NCBI GenBank assembly: GCA_964631605.1
Contig: CAZVYG010000048.1
Coordinates: forward strand, 1 to 39,223
Direction: 5' to 3'
Source of the DNA: JARKQH01 sp964631605
Lineage (GTDB): Bacteria > Verrucomicrobiota > Verrucomicrobiia > Limisphaerales > UBA8199
DNA length: 39,223 nt
The notes beneath the pieces were generated by a model. It was given only the letters and a program-made list of their open reading frames with translations. It was not told where the DNA came from and ran no database searches. How positions within the stretch are numbered: position 1 is the first letter of the stretch; the number at the start of each line of letters is the position of its first letter. Made by a program: the position numbers and the translations under genes. This document shows, in pieces, positions 31,959 through 39,223 of this stretch.

Positions 31959-32438
31959 ATGGCAATACCGGTCGGAACCAAGGCACCTGACTTCACCCTG
32001 AAATCCAAGCAAGCCTCGGGGCTGGTGGACATTCGGCTCAGCGCCAATTTTGGCAAGAAAAACACCGTTCTGCTGTTTTTCCCGGCGGCGTTCACGGGGG
32101 TTTGCACGCAGGAACTGTGCGATATCTCGGCGGGGCTCAATGCTTATGCGGCCCTCAATGCCGATGTCATCGGCATCAGCGTGGATACTCCCTTCGCCCA
32201 GGAGGCGTGGGCGCAAAAGGAAAAGATCACCATTCCCCTTGCCAGTGACCTGAACAAACAGGTGATCAAGGCGTATGATGTCGTATTCCCCATGCTCGCC
32301 GGCATTGGCGATACGGCGGCCCGTGCCGCCTTCGTCATAGACAGGAATGGCATCGTTCAATACAGCGAGCAGACTCCCTCGCCCAAGGACCTGCCCCATT
32401 TCGATAAGGTCAAAGAGACCTTGGCCAGGCTGAAGTAA
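31959..32438 (+). CDS. Peroxiredoxin (AhpC/TSA, PrxQ/AhpE-like)
   Basis: A 159-residue thiol peroxidase that reduces hydrogen peroxide or organic peroxides. The active-site stretch FFPAAFTGVCTQELC contains Pro42, Thr46 and the peroxidatic Cys49. A second cysteine, Cys54, is five positions on (C-X4-C), as in the PrxQ/BCP group, so an intramolecular disulfide is likely. The rest (GISVDTPFAQEAW, PLASDLNKQVIKAYDV, RAAFVIDRNGIV) fits the AhpE/PrxQ branch. It has its own 87-base upstream region with TCTAAT at 31930-31935 as a possible -10, but no matching -35. Confidence 0.93.
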   Translation: MAIPVGTKAPDFTLKSKQASGLVDIRLSANFGKKNTVLLFFPAAFTGVCTQELCDISAGLNAYAALNADVIGISVDTPFAQEAWAQKEKITIPLASDLNKQVIKAYDVVFPMLAGIGDTAARAAFVIDRNGIVQYSEQTPSPKDLPHFDKVKETLARLK

Positions 32439-32490
32439 CTTCCTCGGAAGCCCGCCGCTGCGAAGGCTCGCCCAAGCCTTTGGGGCGGCA

Positions 32491-32508
32491 GGGCCGGTGG
32501 TCCGGCCC
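32491..32508. terminator. Hairpin between convergent peroxiredoxin and Gfo/Idh genes
   Basis: GGGCCGG (32491-32497) pairs with CCGGCCC (32502-32508) around TGGT. It lies between two converging genes and may stop transcripts from both sides, but no T tract follows. Confidence 0.35.
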
Positions 32509-32533
32509 CTGAGCCGGCAGGCTGAGTTCGGAA

Positions 32534-33913
32534 TTAATACTCCCGCTTCCGGTTGATGCCGGGGGCGGGAACAGGGTATTTGCCGTCCGGTCCGGGTTGG
32601 AGCGGGGCAGGGGAGCTGGCGGTGAGTTTGTCGAGGTCTGGAGCAAACTCATGGTCGCAGTTGAGCATGTCCTCGAAGGTGATGATCTGGCCGGTGTGGG
32701 CGGCCATACGGCCCATGGAGGTCACCAGGCTGGCTTCGACGCCGCGTTTGACCTCGTTGTAGGGCTTGTTTTGCCGGATGGCGTCAACCAGGTGCACCCA
32801 CTCTTGCTGGTAAGGATTGGGCTCCTCCCGTCGGGCGCGCCACACCAGGTCCTCGCTTTTGATGTTGTGGCCTTTGAAGATGCGGCAGCGGGCGGGCGTG
32901 TGGGAGGCGGTCGAGATGATGCCCAGCCCTTTGGTCCCATGCGCGTAACTGGCGAACTCGTCGTGGCAGCCATTGATGCAGCGGCCCTCGAGCATGAGCT
33001 TGGTGCCGTCTTCGAAGGTGTATTCAACCGAGTAGATGTCGAAGTTTTGGTCCACCGTATCGCCGCGGTAGTGGCGACCGCCCAGGGCATGGGCTTGGAC
33101 CGGCCAGGCCCCTTTCATCCAGCAGCATTCGTCAATGTTGTGGATGTAAAAGTCGCTGAAGGCGCCGCCGCTGGCCCACAGGAAGCTGTGGAAGCGCTGC
33201 ACCTGGTACATCAAATCGCTCATGTCCGCCGGCTTGGGACCCGAGGAGAAGAAGCCCACCGGCCCGTGCATGCGGTAGGCGCGCATGAGGAGGATGTCGC
33301 CGATCTTGCCCGCCTGGATTTGTTCGAGCAACTCGGTTCGCGCCTCGCAATGGCGGCACATCAGCCCGACACCAACCTTCAGGTTCTTGGCGAGGGCGTC
33401 CTCGTTGAGCTTGAGCATGCGGCGGCTGCTGGGACCATCAACCGTCACTGGTTTTTCCATGAAGACATTAAGACCCTTGCGGATGGCGTAGGCATAATGC
33501 ACCCAGCGGAAAGCGGGTGGCGTGGCAAAAATCGCCACGTCTCCCGGCTTGAGACAATCCATTGCTTTTTGGTACGCGTCCAAGCCGACGAACCGGCGGT
33601 CGGGGGGCACATCCACGTTTGCACCGATCTGGCCGCGTAAAGTCTCGTAACTGCTGTTGAGGCGGTTTGGAAACACGTCCGCCATCGCCACCAGTTTGAT
33701 CGGCCCGCTCTTGCTGGTCGAAACGGCGTCGGCCACCGCGCCCGTGCCCCGGCCGCCGCAGCCGATGAGTGCCAGTTGGATCATGTCCCCGCCCGCGGCA
33801 TGCACGCGGGGCAAAGCAACGCCAGCCAGGGCCGAAGCGGCGGCAATGCGTCCGGTCGTCTTGATGAATTCGCGGCGGGTGGTAACTGAGGTGTTAGATT
33901 GTGATTCGTTCAT
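32534..33913 (-). CDS. Gfo/Idh/MocA-family oxidoreductase with twin-arginine signal (A)
   Basis: I start at the ATG at 33913, which gives 459 residues and a Tat signal TTRREFIKTTGRIAAASALA ending near LPRVHA. The open frame continues upstream through non-coding sequence. The Rossmann start is IQLALIGCGGRGTGAV, and the family lysine motif is MEKPVTVDGPSSRRM. The C-terminal alpha/beta domain contains CRHCEARTELLEQIQAGKIGDI, ASGGAFSDFYIHNIDECCW and YTFEDGTKLMLEGRCINGCHDEF. These NAD(P)-linked enzymes oxidise or epimerise sugars and inositols; Tat export would send it folded with cofactor to the periplasm. It lies 139 bases downstream of a second such gene. Confidence 0.9.
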   Translation of the reverse strand: MNESQSNTSVTTRREFIKTTGRIAAASALAGVALPRVHAAGGDMIQLALIGCGGRGTGAVADAVSTSKSGPIKLVAMADVFPNRLNSSYETLRGQIGANVDVPPDRRFVGLDAYQKAMDCLKPGDVAIFATPPAFRWVHYAYAIRKGLNVFMEKPVTVDGPSSRRMLKLNEDALAKNLKVGVGLMCRHCEARTELLEQIQAGKIGDILLMRAYRMHGPVGFFSSGPKPADMSDLMYQVQRFHSFLWASGGAFSDFYIHNIDECCWMKGAWPVQAHALGGRHYRGDTVDQNFDIYSVEYTFEDGTKLMLEGRCINGCHDEFASYAHGTKGLGIISTASHTPARCRIFKGHNIKSEDLVWRARREEPNPYQQEWVHLVDAIRQNKPYNEVKRGVEASLVTSMGRMAAHTGQIITFEDMLNCDHEFAPDLDKLTASSPAPLQPGPDGKYPVPAPGINRKREY

Positions 33914-34052
33914 GCGCCTATATTCCGGACCTTTTTTTAGAGAAGTCAAATACGGAAAATGATGACAAAACCAGGACATGTCCCCGCCTGAGGGGGACAC
34001 CGGGCGTGGGAAGACGGAACCCGGCCGAAACGGCACGGCCGGATTTGGGCCT

Positions 34053-35408
34053 TCAAACCTCCCAGCCGCGGCGAGCCGGGGGATTGAGCCATTGATCCGC
34101 CTGGGGGTTGTTTTTGAACCGCATGGCGGCGGAGTCCCATTCCAGCTTGGCGCCCAGCATGCGAATGGCAATGACTCCCAGGAGGCCCAGTTCGGTGAGG
34201 GGGCCCCCATACGTGAAGTCCGACCCCGCCTTCGTGCCCTTGCGAATCGCCTCCAGCCAGTCGCGGTGATGTCCCCTTACGCGCGGCAATGTCGGGGCCG
34301 GCCGCGGATGGTCCCGCATCTTTTCCTCGGGCAAAAGCCGCACGCGCGCTGCGCCGTGGGACCCGTAGGTAATCATGCCCTTGTCCCCGATCACCAGCGC
34401 CCCGGTCCGTTCCACATCGTCGTCGGCCACACCCTCGACGTGGAATCTTTCCGGGCCGCTGTACCAGTGAAGCGTGACGGGACCGCGTTTGCCTTTGGCG
34501 GGGAATTCGTAGGTGATGACCTCGCCTGTTGGGAAAGTAAACCCCTGTGTCTTTGGATCGTAGCCGCTGGCCCTGGCTTGAACGCTGCTGGGCGCGCCCA
34601 AATCCAGCGCCCAGAATACCGGGTCCACCACGTGGCAAATCCAGTCCCCCACCGTTCCGTTTCCAAACGGAGTCCAGCGCCGCCAGGTGGCAGGCAGGAA
34701 AGCAGGGTGATAAGGCCGTTGCGCGGCCGGGCCGAGCCACAAATCCCATTCCAAAGTGGACGGCACTTCATGCCGCTCGGAGAGGCGGGCAAGCTGATCC
34801 AAAGCCGAGTTAACGGCTCCGCAAACGGCATGAATGGTGTGCACTTGGCCGATCGCGCCGCCCCAGACGTATTCACAGAAGGTGCGAATGGAGTCCGAAG
34901 AATGGCCCTGGTTTCCGAGTTGCGTGACCACCTTTTGCTCGCGCGCGGTCTTCATCATCTGGCGCACTTCGTAAATGGAATGGGCCAGGGGCTTCTCGCA
35001 ATAGACGTGCTTGCCCCGCTTCATCGCGGCGATGGCCGCCACTGCATGGGTGTGGTCGGGAGTCGCCACCACCACGGCGTCAATCTGCGACTCCAGCTCG
35101 TCCAACATCCGCCGAAAATCACGGTATTGTTTCGCCTTGGGATACTTCTGAAACGTTTCGCCTCCGCGAACGAGGTCCACGTCACACAATGCGACGATGT
35201 TGCTTTCGCCCGCCACCGCGTCGAGGTCCCCCCGGCCCATGCCCCCAATCCCAATGCCCGCGATATTGAGGCGCTCGCTGGGCGGAGTCCGTCCGTTGGC
35301 CGCCACGACGTGACGCGGAACGATCATGACGCCTGTGGTGGAAGCGGCGGCAAGGCGCAGAAAGCGGCGGCGGGTGAGAGAGACCGAAACAGGCTTCGTG
35401 TTGAACAT
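34053..35408 (-). CDS. Gfo/Idh/MocA-family oxidoreductase with twin-arginine signal (B)
   Basis: A 451-residue protein with a Tat signal LTRRRFLRLAAASTTGVMIV, the Rossmann motif LNIAGIGIGGMGRGDL, and the family motif VYCEKPLAHSIYEVR. The catalytic-domain pieces are GNQGHSSDSIRTFCEYV, NGTVGDWICHVVDPVFWALDLG and RVRGHHRDWLEAIRKGTKAGSDF. This is the form very common in Planctomycetes and Verrucomicrobia, with substrate unknown. It differs clearly from the downstream copy, so the pair is not a recent duplication. A promoter candidate sits so close that the transcript could start at or next to the ATG. Confidence 0.9.
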   Translation of the reverse strand: MFNTKPVSVSLTRRRFLRLAAASTTGVMIVPRHVVAANGRTPPSERLNIAGIGIGGMGRGDLDAVAGESNIVALCDVDLVRGGETFQKYPKAKQYRDFRRMLDELESQIDAVVVATPDHTHAVAAIAAMKRGKHVYCEKPLAHSIYEVRQMMKTAREQKVVTQLGNQGHSSDSIRTFCEYVWGGAIGQVHTIHAVCGAVNSALDQLARLSERHEVPSTLEWDLWLGPAAQRPYHPAFLPATWRRWTPFGNGTVGDWICHVVDPVFWALDLGAPSSVQARASGYDPKTQGFTFPTGEVITYEFPAKGKRGPVTLHWYSGPERFHVEGVADDDVERTGALVIGDKGMITYGSHGAARVRLLPEEKMRDHPRPAPTLPRVRGHHRDWLEAIRKGTKAGSDFTYGGPLTELGLLGVIAIRMLGAKLEWDSAAMRFKNNPQADQWLNPPARRGWEV

Positions 35409-35414
35409 GAGGTC

Positions 35415-35442
35415 ACTTTACGCGTGGGTTTCGCTCCGTCAA
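35415..35442 (-). promoter_or_regulatory. Candidate promoter of Gfo/Idh gene B
   Basis: On the minus strand TTGACG (35442-35437) is followed after 16 bases by TAAAGT (35420-35415). The usual distance from the -10 would put the first transcribed base at about 35408, the A of the start codon. Confidence 0.38.
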
Positions 35443-35509
35443 AGCAGAATCCGGCCCCAGCGGGTTTGGCGGTGGCGGCCCACCAATTGGAAAACTGGAA
35501 AATTTGCGC

Positions 35510-35538
35510 TTGACAGAGCAGACCTGCCTTGATAGCAT
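35510..35538 (+). promoter_or_regulatory. Sigma70-type promoter of the second PEP-CTERM gene
   Basis: TTGACA at 35510-35515 and TAGCAT at 35533-35538 are separated by the ideal 17 bases. The expected transcript has a leader of about 100 bases before the ATG at 35643. Confidence 0.6.
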
Positions 35539-35642
35539 TCAAGGCTGAACTCGGGAACGGGTGCGCTCAGTGGATCGCAATTCGGGTTCCCGAGCGGCTG
35601 GATTCCGGATTGTTGTTCAATTCAAAAGTGCAGAAGAAACCT

Positions 35643-36473
35643 ATGAAAAAGTTGATTGTGACAGTGATAACGCTCGGTTGGGTCGCCGCGGTCGCGCAGG
35701 GGCAAGTCTTGCTCAGCAGTGGGTTGTCCTATTCCCAGGATTTCGACTCGCTGGCCAGCGAGTTGCCCACCGGCCAAACCACGGTTTCCTGGAGTGACAA
35801 TGCGACGCTTTTGGGGTGGTATGCCTCGCGTGCAACGACCACCTCCGGCGGGGCCTACGGCCCTTATCCGTACACTTCCTATCGCGTGGGTGGCGGCGAG
35901 GGCAACAACGGCTGGATTTGGAGCTTTGGTACCAATGGCGTCAATGCCATCACCGACCGGGCCTTTGGCTCCATCGGCTCCGGCACGCCGGCGACCAATG
36001 CCTGGGGGCTGCGGATCAAGAACGACACGGCCAGTCCGGTGGGAGAGGTGACCATCTCCTATACCGGGGAGCAATGGCGTCAGGGCGGCAACACCAGCGT
36101 CCAAAAGATGTATTTTACCTATCAAAGCAGCTCTTCCCCTCTTACCAATCCCATGCCGGGCAACGAAACCGGCTGGGTGCCGTTTGCCGCCCTGGATTTT
36201 GTCACGCCAATTGTGGGTAGCTCGGCCACACCGCTGGACGGCAATGACGCTGCCAATCGCCAGACCTTTTCCAACGTGCTGCTCCCCGGCGTGGTGCTGG
36301 CCCCCGGTGACGAGTTGTTTCTGCGGTGGTACGACATCAACGACTCGGGTAATGACCACGGGTTTGGGGTGGACGATTTGACGGTGCGGTTCACCGTCGT
36401 GCCGGAGCCCTCGGCGGCCTGCTTGCTGGGGGCGGCTCTCCTGGGCCTGACTCTGCGACGTCGGTGGTCTTAA
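35643..36473 (+). CDS. PEP-CTERM sorting-signal protein
   Basis: The ATG at 35643 gives 276 residues with a signal peptide (MKKLIVTVITLGWVAAVAQG). The body is a beta-sandwich-like domain with YSQDFDSLA near the start and DELFLRWYDINDSGNDHGFGVDDLTVRF near the end. This pattern, which I recognise from many PEP-CTERM proteins, ends in an Asp pair that may bind calcium. The tail is VPEPSAACLLGAALLGLTLR-RRW, the exosortase signal. It has its own promoter and converges on the HlyD gene 19 bases later. The function is unknown; a surface or extracellular-matrix protein is likely. Confidence 0.88.
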   Translation: MKKLIVTVITLGWVAAVAQGQVLLSSGLSYSQDFDSLASELPTGQTTVSWSDNATLLGWYASRATTTSGGAYGPYPYTSYRVGGGEGNNGWIWSFGTNGVNAITDRAFGSIGSGTPATNAWGLRIKNDTASPVGEVTISYTGEQWRQGGNTSVQKMYFTYQSSSSPLTNPMPGNETGWVPFAALDFVTPIVGSSATPLDGNDAANRQTFSNVLLPGVVLAPGDELFLRWYDINDSGNDHGFGVDDLTVRFTVVPEPSAACLLGAALLGLTLRRRWS

Positions 36474-36492
36474 GCGCGCAGTCTTAGTTATC

Positions 36493-37566
36493 TTAGTTAA
36501 CCAGGCTGATATCCACCAGCTCGCCGGGGCGCAGTTTCATCTCGGCGGGAACGCTGACGATGAAGGGCAGACCGCGTTCCTGAGCGGCGCCCATGCCCCG
36601 GATGCGGAGGGGGGCGGTGAAGAGCTCAACTCGGGGTCCCACATGGGTGATGTGGGAGCGGGCAACGGTGCGGTGGTGGCCGCGGCTGCGAACGACCACC
36701 TCCATTCCCACGCGCGGCTCGATGCCGAATGGCTGGCCCAGAAAGGCAACAATGCGGTCCACCCGCGGGTCAGCGATGGTGACGATCGGCTCGCTGGCGG
36801 CGACGGTCGAACCGGCGGGACGATAAATGCGGCTGACCCGGCCGCTGATGGGGGCGACCAAAGCCAGAGGCCGGAGTTGGGCTTCGGCGAGGCGAAGCTG
36901 CTCTTCGGCCACGGCGATGGCGGCGCGGACGGCGGGGGTGTCGGTATTCAGGTTATCGGGGGCCAGCGCGCGCAGCGTTTTGCCGGCCTGCTCGACCGCA
37001 GCGGTCTTTTCATCGAGCAACATTTGCGCCTGCTCGAGGTCGCGTTTGGCGATTTCGTAATCGGTTTGGCTGGCCACATTCTCCTTCACCAACTTGGAGA
37101 GCCGCTGGAACTCGCTTTCGGCGAAGCGGTGCTGGGCGCGGAGTTCAACCAGGTCGGCGCGCTGCAGCAGCCAATCAAGTTGGTACTGGGCGTAACGGAC
37201 CCGGTCGCCGGCATCATAGCCGGCGTCGGCTCGGATGGCTTCCATCTCGGCGCGGATGACCGCGAGGGTGTTGCTGAGGACCTCGGGGTTGACGGGGTCC
37301 ACCGTGGCGATCAGGTCTCCCGCCTGCACTTCCTGGTAAGCCACCACCTTGAGCTCGGTCAGGCGCCCCGCCTGAGGACTGGCTACGTCAGCGACGGGAC
37401 CTTCGGCGGTGCCGAAGACCAGCGGGGTCGCCTGGTTCAGCGCCCAGAGCCAGATGGTGACGCCCAGCACGGCCAGAAAAGCAATCGGCGGGAGGGCGCG
37501 AACGCGGAACTGTCGCCAATGATGGGACGGGGGGCTGGGGATGGGAGGCAGGGGGTCGGGAGTCAT
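36493..37566 (-). CDS. HlyD-family membrane-fusion/adaptor protein
   Basis: A 357-residue protein with one N-terminal membrane helix (about 27-45, LPPIAFLAVLGVTIWLWAL) and a large periplasmic part. It shows the biotinyl-lipoyl-like halves VASPQAGRLTELKVVAYQEVQAGDLIATVD and APISGRVSRIYRPAGSTVAASEPIVTIAD. Between them is a long coiled-coil hairpin (about 95-225) containing the QTDYEIAKRDLEQAQ segment. A beta-barrel end follows. Such proteins usually join an inner-membrane transporter to an outer-membrane channel, but no ABC, MFS or RND gene is here. Its ATG overlaps the stop of the DUF4956 gene by four bases, so the two are coupled. Confidence 0.88.
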   Translation of the reverse strand: MTPDPLPPIPSPPSHHWRQFRVRALPPIAFLAVLGVTIWLWALNQATPLVFGTAEGPVADVASPQAGRLTELKVVAYQEVQAGDLIATVDPVNPEVLSNTLAVIRAEMEAIRADAGYDAGDRVRYAQYQLDWLLQRADLVELRAQHRFAESEFQRLSKLVKENVASQTDYEIAKRDLEQAQMLLDEKTAAVEQAGKTLRALAPDNLNTDTPAVRAAIAVAEEQLRLAEAQLRPLALVAPISGRVSRIYRPAGSTVAASEPIVTIADPRVDRIVAFLGQPFGIEPRVGMEVVVRSRGHHRTVARSHITHVGPRVELFTAPLRIRGMGAAQERGLPFIVSVPAEMKLRPGELVDISLVN

Positions 37567-38258
37567 AGTTCGGATTCCTGCTCGGCCTTCATACTGGTCA
37601 GCCGCGAGACCCCCTCAACCTCGCGCAGCTCGGTCAGGAGGTCGGCAACGCGGTCGGGGTCGCGCAGCAACAGGCGGTAAGAAAGGTCCAGCCCCGCGCT
37701 GGGCTCGCCAGAGCGCTGGCTGGCACAATGCATCGAGCGGCTGTGGCGCTCGAGAACGCGGGCCAGGATCGGCATTTCAGCCATGGGCCGGGACCAGTGG
37801 AGATTCACGATCAGGTCGTACCGGTGGCGGCTGCCAAAGGCGGTAAACCACAGGAAGAACATAACCGCCATCAGCGTCAGGGTGGCGATGACCGCCAGGG
37901 AAAAACGCTGGGTGCCCGCCGCCATGCCAACCGCCAGCACCGCCAGCACATAACTGGTGTCCAGCGTATCGCGTAAAATGTTGCGGAAGCGGACCACGGC
38001 GAACACGGCCATCAAGCCAAAGGCGGTGACCAGATTGTTGTTCAGGACCATCATCACGACCGTGACGATCATCGGGATGACCACCAGCGAGTTCACGAAG
38101 GAGCGGGAGTAGGAAAGGCCGGCGTGCGTGGCCATGTAGGTCCAGGCGATGACCAGGCCGCAGAGGAAGGCCAGGCACAAGCCCAAAAGCAGGGCGGCAA
38201 TGTTGATCGGTTGAGCCGAGTAGTCTGCGCTGAAAAAGATGCTGGTGATTTCGTCCAT
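37563..38258 (-). CDS. DUF4956-type membrane protein
   Basis: I start at the ATG at 38258 (MDEITSIFFSADYS); the frame upstream of it overlaps the previous gene and looks non-coding. The 231-residue product has about four hydrophobic helices (residues 18-150: AALLLGLCLAFLCGLVIAW, FVNSLVVIPMIVTVVMMVL, FGLMAVFAVVRFRN, and a pair near 105-140). A soluble C-terminal domain of about 80 residues contains LLLRDPDRVADLLTELREVEGV, which resembles an ACT or ferredoxin-like fold. The segment AVVRFRNILRDTLDT is typical of DUF4956. This family is often next to VTC-type polymerase genes, as here. The biochemical role is unknown. Confidence 0.85.
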   Translation of the reverse strand: MDEITSIFFSADYSAQPINIAALLLGLCLAFLCGLVIAWTYMATHAGLSYSRSFVNSLVVIPMIVTVVMMVLNNNLVTAFGLMAVFAVVRFRNILRDTLDTSYVLAVLAVGMAAGTQRFSLAVIATLTLMAVMFFLWFTAFGSRHRYDLIVNLHWSRPMAEMPILARVLERHSRSMHCASQRSGEPSAGLDLSYRLLLRDPDRVADLLTELREVEGVSRLTSMKAEQESEL

Positions 38259-38278
38259 GGGGGTGAAGCGCGGCGGGA

Positions 38279-39094
38279 TCAGGTTCTGCCGTTGGAACGG
38301 CGGCTGAGAAAACGCTCGACCAGGTCGCCCTGGGTAAAGGGGCTGAAGGCGGGCTGGAGACGCTCGTGGCCTAGGGTGACCACCCCATCCGCATATTTGG
38401 CGCAGCCGCATTGCATCACGCCAAAAATCTCAGCCAATTCACGAAACCAGGTCGGAAAGCGGTTGGTAAACTTCAGCTCAAGGATGACGTCCGGCTCGAA
38501 CGGCTCGGCATAGTCCGTCATTTGGGTGGTGATCTCGTTGGTGAAATGCGGACTGGTGCGCACCTGCCGGTCGAGCGTGACCCGGGCGGAGTTGTCCTGT
38601 TCGCTCACCCACGCCTCCCGGAGATAGGCCACGTGGACCTTCGGGCTGGCGCCGATGTCGTGCATCAGGCGCGAAAACTCCTGCAGGGCGGTCAGATGTT
38701 GGGGTTTATTGGACAACAGATGGTGCGCCTCCGGCAAATGGCCGGCAAGCAGAACCGGCACGGCCTCGCGCCGAACCGGTCCGCGCCGCTTCATGATCGA
38801 GTCGTTGGAGCGGCGCTTGATTTCGAAAAAGACCGGCGCCTCGGGATTGTCATCGTAATATCGCAGCCGGAGTTTGTAGCGGTTGATGTTGCCGTTGATC
38901 ACATCCCAGTAAAGCTTAAGGTCGTCGGAATCGAGGTAGATGCTGTGGTTATAGTAGGAGTTGTCCGGCTGGCCCTGGCTGAATTCGTCCAGCACGAGAT
39001 AAGACGACACAAAATCCCGGATGGCCAGGGCCGTGGTCGGACTGACCCGGTACTTAAGCTCAAACCGCTGCGACTGAAGTCGGTCTTCCGCCAT
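38279..39094 (-). CDS. VTC-domain (polyphosphate polymerase-like) protein
   Basis: I start at the ATG at 39094 (MAEDRLQSQRFELKYRVS), since a promoter occupies the stretch before it. The 271 residues form a single VTC/CYTH-type tunnel domain: RFELKYRV, SIYLDSDDLKLYWD, KLRLRYYDD, VFFEIKRRSND, ARVTLDRQVR and ILELKFTNRFPTWF. The basic residues and glutamates match those that bind triphosphate and metal in yeast Vtc4, which makes polyphosphate from ATP. The bacterial relatives are mostly uncharacterised, so polymerase activity is inferred. It has no membrane segment; the DUF4956 protein 20 bases downstream could anchor it. Confidence 0.88.
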   Translation of the reverse strand: MAEDRLQSQRFELKYRVSPTTALAIRDFVSSYLVLDEFSQGQPDNSYYNHSIYLDSDDLKLYWDVINGNINRYKLRLRYYDDNPEAPVFFEIKRRSNDSIMKRRGPVRREAVPVLLAGHLPEAHHLLSNKPQHLTALQEFSRLMHDIGASPKVHVAYLREAWVSEQDNSARVTLDRQVRTSPHFTNEITTQMTDYAEPFEPDVILELKFTNRFPTWFRELAEIFGVMQCGCAKYADGVVTLGHERLQPAFSPFTQGDLVERFLSRRSNGRT

Positions 39095-39121
39095 GATTCT
39101 CGTTCCGCAACAAACCACTGT

Positions 39122-39151
39122 AGTATAACTGAATTTGGTATCCACTATCAA
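39122..39151 (-). promoter_or_regulatory. Promoter of the VTC-DUF4956-HlyD operon
   Basis: On the minus strand TTGATA (39151-39146) and TATACT (39127-39122, 5 of 6 consensus) are 18 bases apart. Transcription would begin near 39115, leaving about 20 bases before the ATG at 39094. This rules out the earlier in-frame start at 39151. Confidence 0.65.
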
Positions 39152-39223
39152 CTCCAGAATTCATTTCTTTCCCCAATCATTAGCGAGTAGCGTGGGCGGC
39201 TCTCGGCGCGGAGATGTGGACCG

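Noticed and set aside
32597..33640. A 347-codon plus-strand frame opposite Gfo/Idh gene A
   Set aside because: Antisense shadow of a protein with complete Rossmann and EKP motifs.

Overview
The window looks like a chromosomal segment from a high-GC member of the Verrucomicrobiota, most likely of the Pedosphaera/Limisphaera kind. The evidence is the mix of genes: prepilin-like proteins of the H-X9-DG type with the RxFTLIELLVVIAIIAIL leader, PEP-CTERM proteins, twin-arginine Gfo/Idh/MocA oxidoreductases, an exported sulfatase, GH78 and GH43 enzymes, and very large exoproteins ending in the 'YRV/YYRI' tail common in this phylum. This assignment rests on recognised protein style, not on a marker gene. 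I see no rRNA, tRNA, CRISPR array, insertion sequence or phage gene.

Layout. 1-1299: 3' part of an Aas-type acyl-ACP synthetase. 1564-5879: a GH78 alpha-L-rhamnosidase facing a GH43 glycosidase. 6096-7148: tandem palindromes, a possible promoter, a prepilin-like gene and a strong terminator. 7344-9779: an unknown 140-aa protein and a receiver/histidine kinase on the minus strand, divergent from a stand-alone receiver. 9896-13583: the compact run aroK-queG-cdsA-dxr with ATGA overlaps and a terminator. 13989-15318: a PEP-CTERM protein and a double-DUF4476 protein. 15349-26556, all on the minus strand: a prepilin-like gene, two giant exoproteins, an FHA/zinc-finger/membrane protein and an aldo/keto reductase. 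26852-32438, mostly plus strand: pdxJ-acpS, a DksA/TraR-like gene (minus), sulfatase-purN, hisG and a peroxiredoxin. 32534-35408: two twin-arginine Gfo/Idh/MocA proteins. 35643-36473: a second PEP-CTERM protein with a clear promoter. 36493-39094: a minus-strand operon of a VTC-type polyphosphate polymerase-like protein, a DUF4956 membrane protein and an HlyD-family adaptor, also with a clear promoter.

How the genes fit together. Two themes alternate. One is housekeeping metabolism: shikimate, queuosine, phospholipid, MEP isoprenoid, PLP, ACP activation, purine and histidine. The other is breakdown and display of complex glycans and surface proteins: rhamnosidase, GH43, sulfatase, exported oxidoreductases, prepilin-like and PEP-CTERM proteins. 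The rhamnosidase, GH43 enzyme and sulfatase would suit rhamnose/arabinose-rich, sulfated plant or algal polysaccharides, but no transporter or polysaccharide-utilisation locus regulator lies beside them.

The most interesting locus is 17.8-26.6 kb. Two adjacent giant secreted proteins share a roughly 400-residue N-terminal module that I do not recognise as a named domain. They then diverge, one to a metallophosphoesterase and the other to Calx-beta and two DNRLRE-type domains. Between them lies a nested palindromic element built like a REPIN. Second in interest are the VTC/DUF4956/HlyD operon and the two 15-bp palindromes at 6096-6130.
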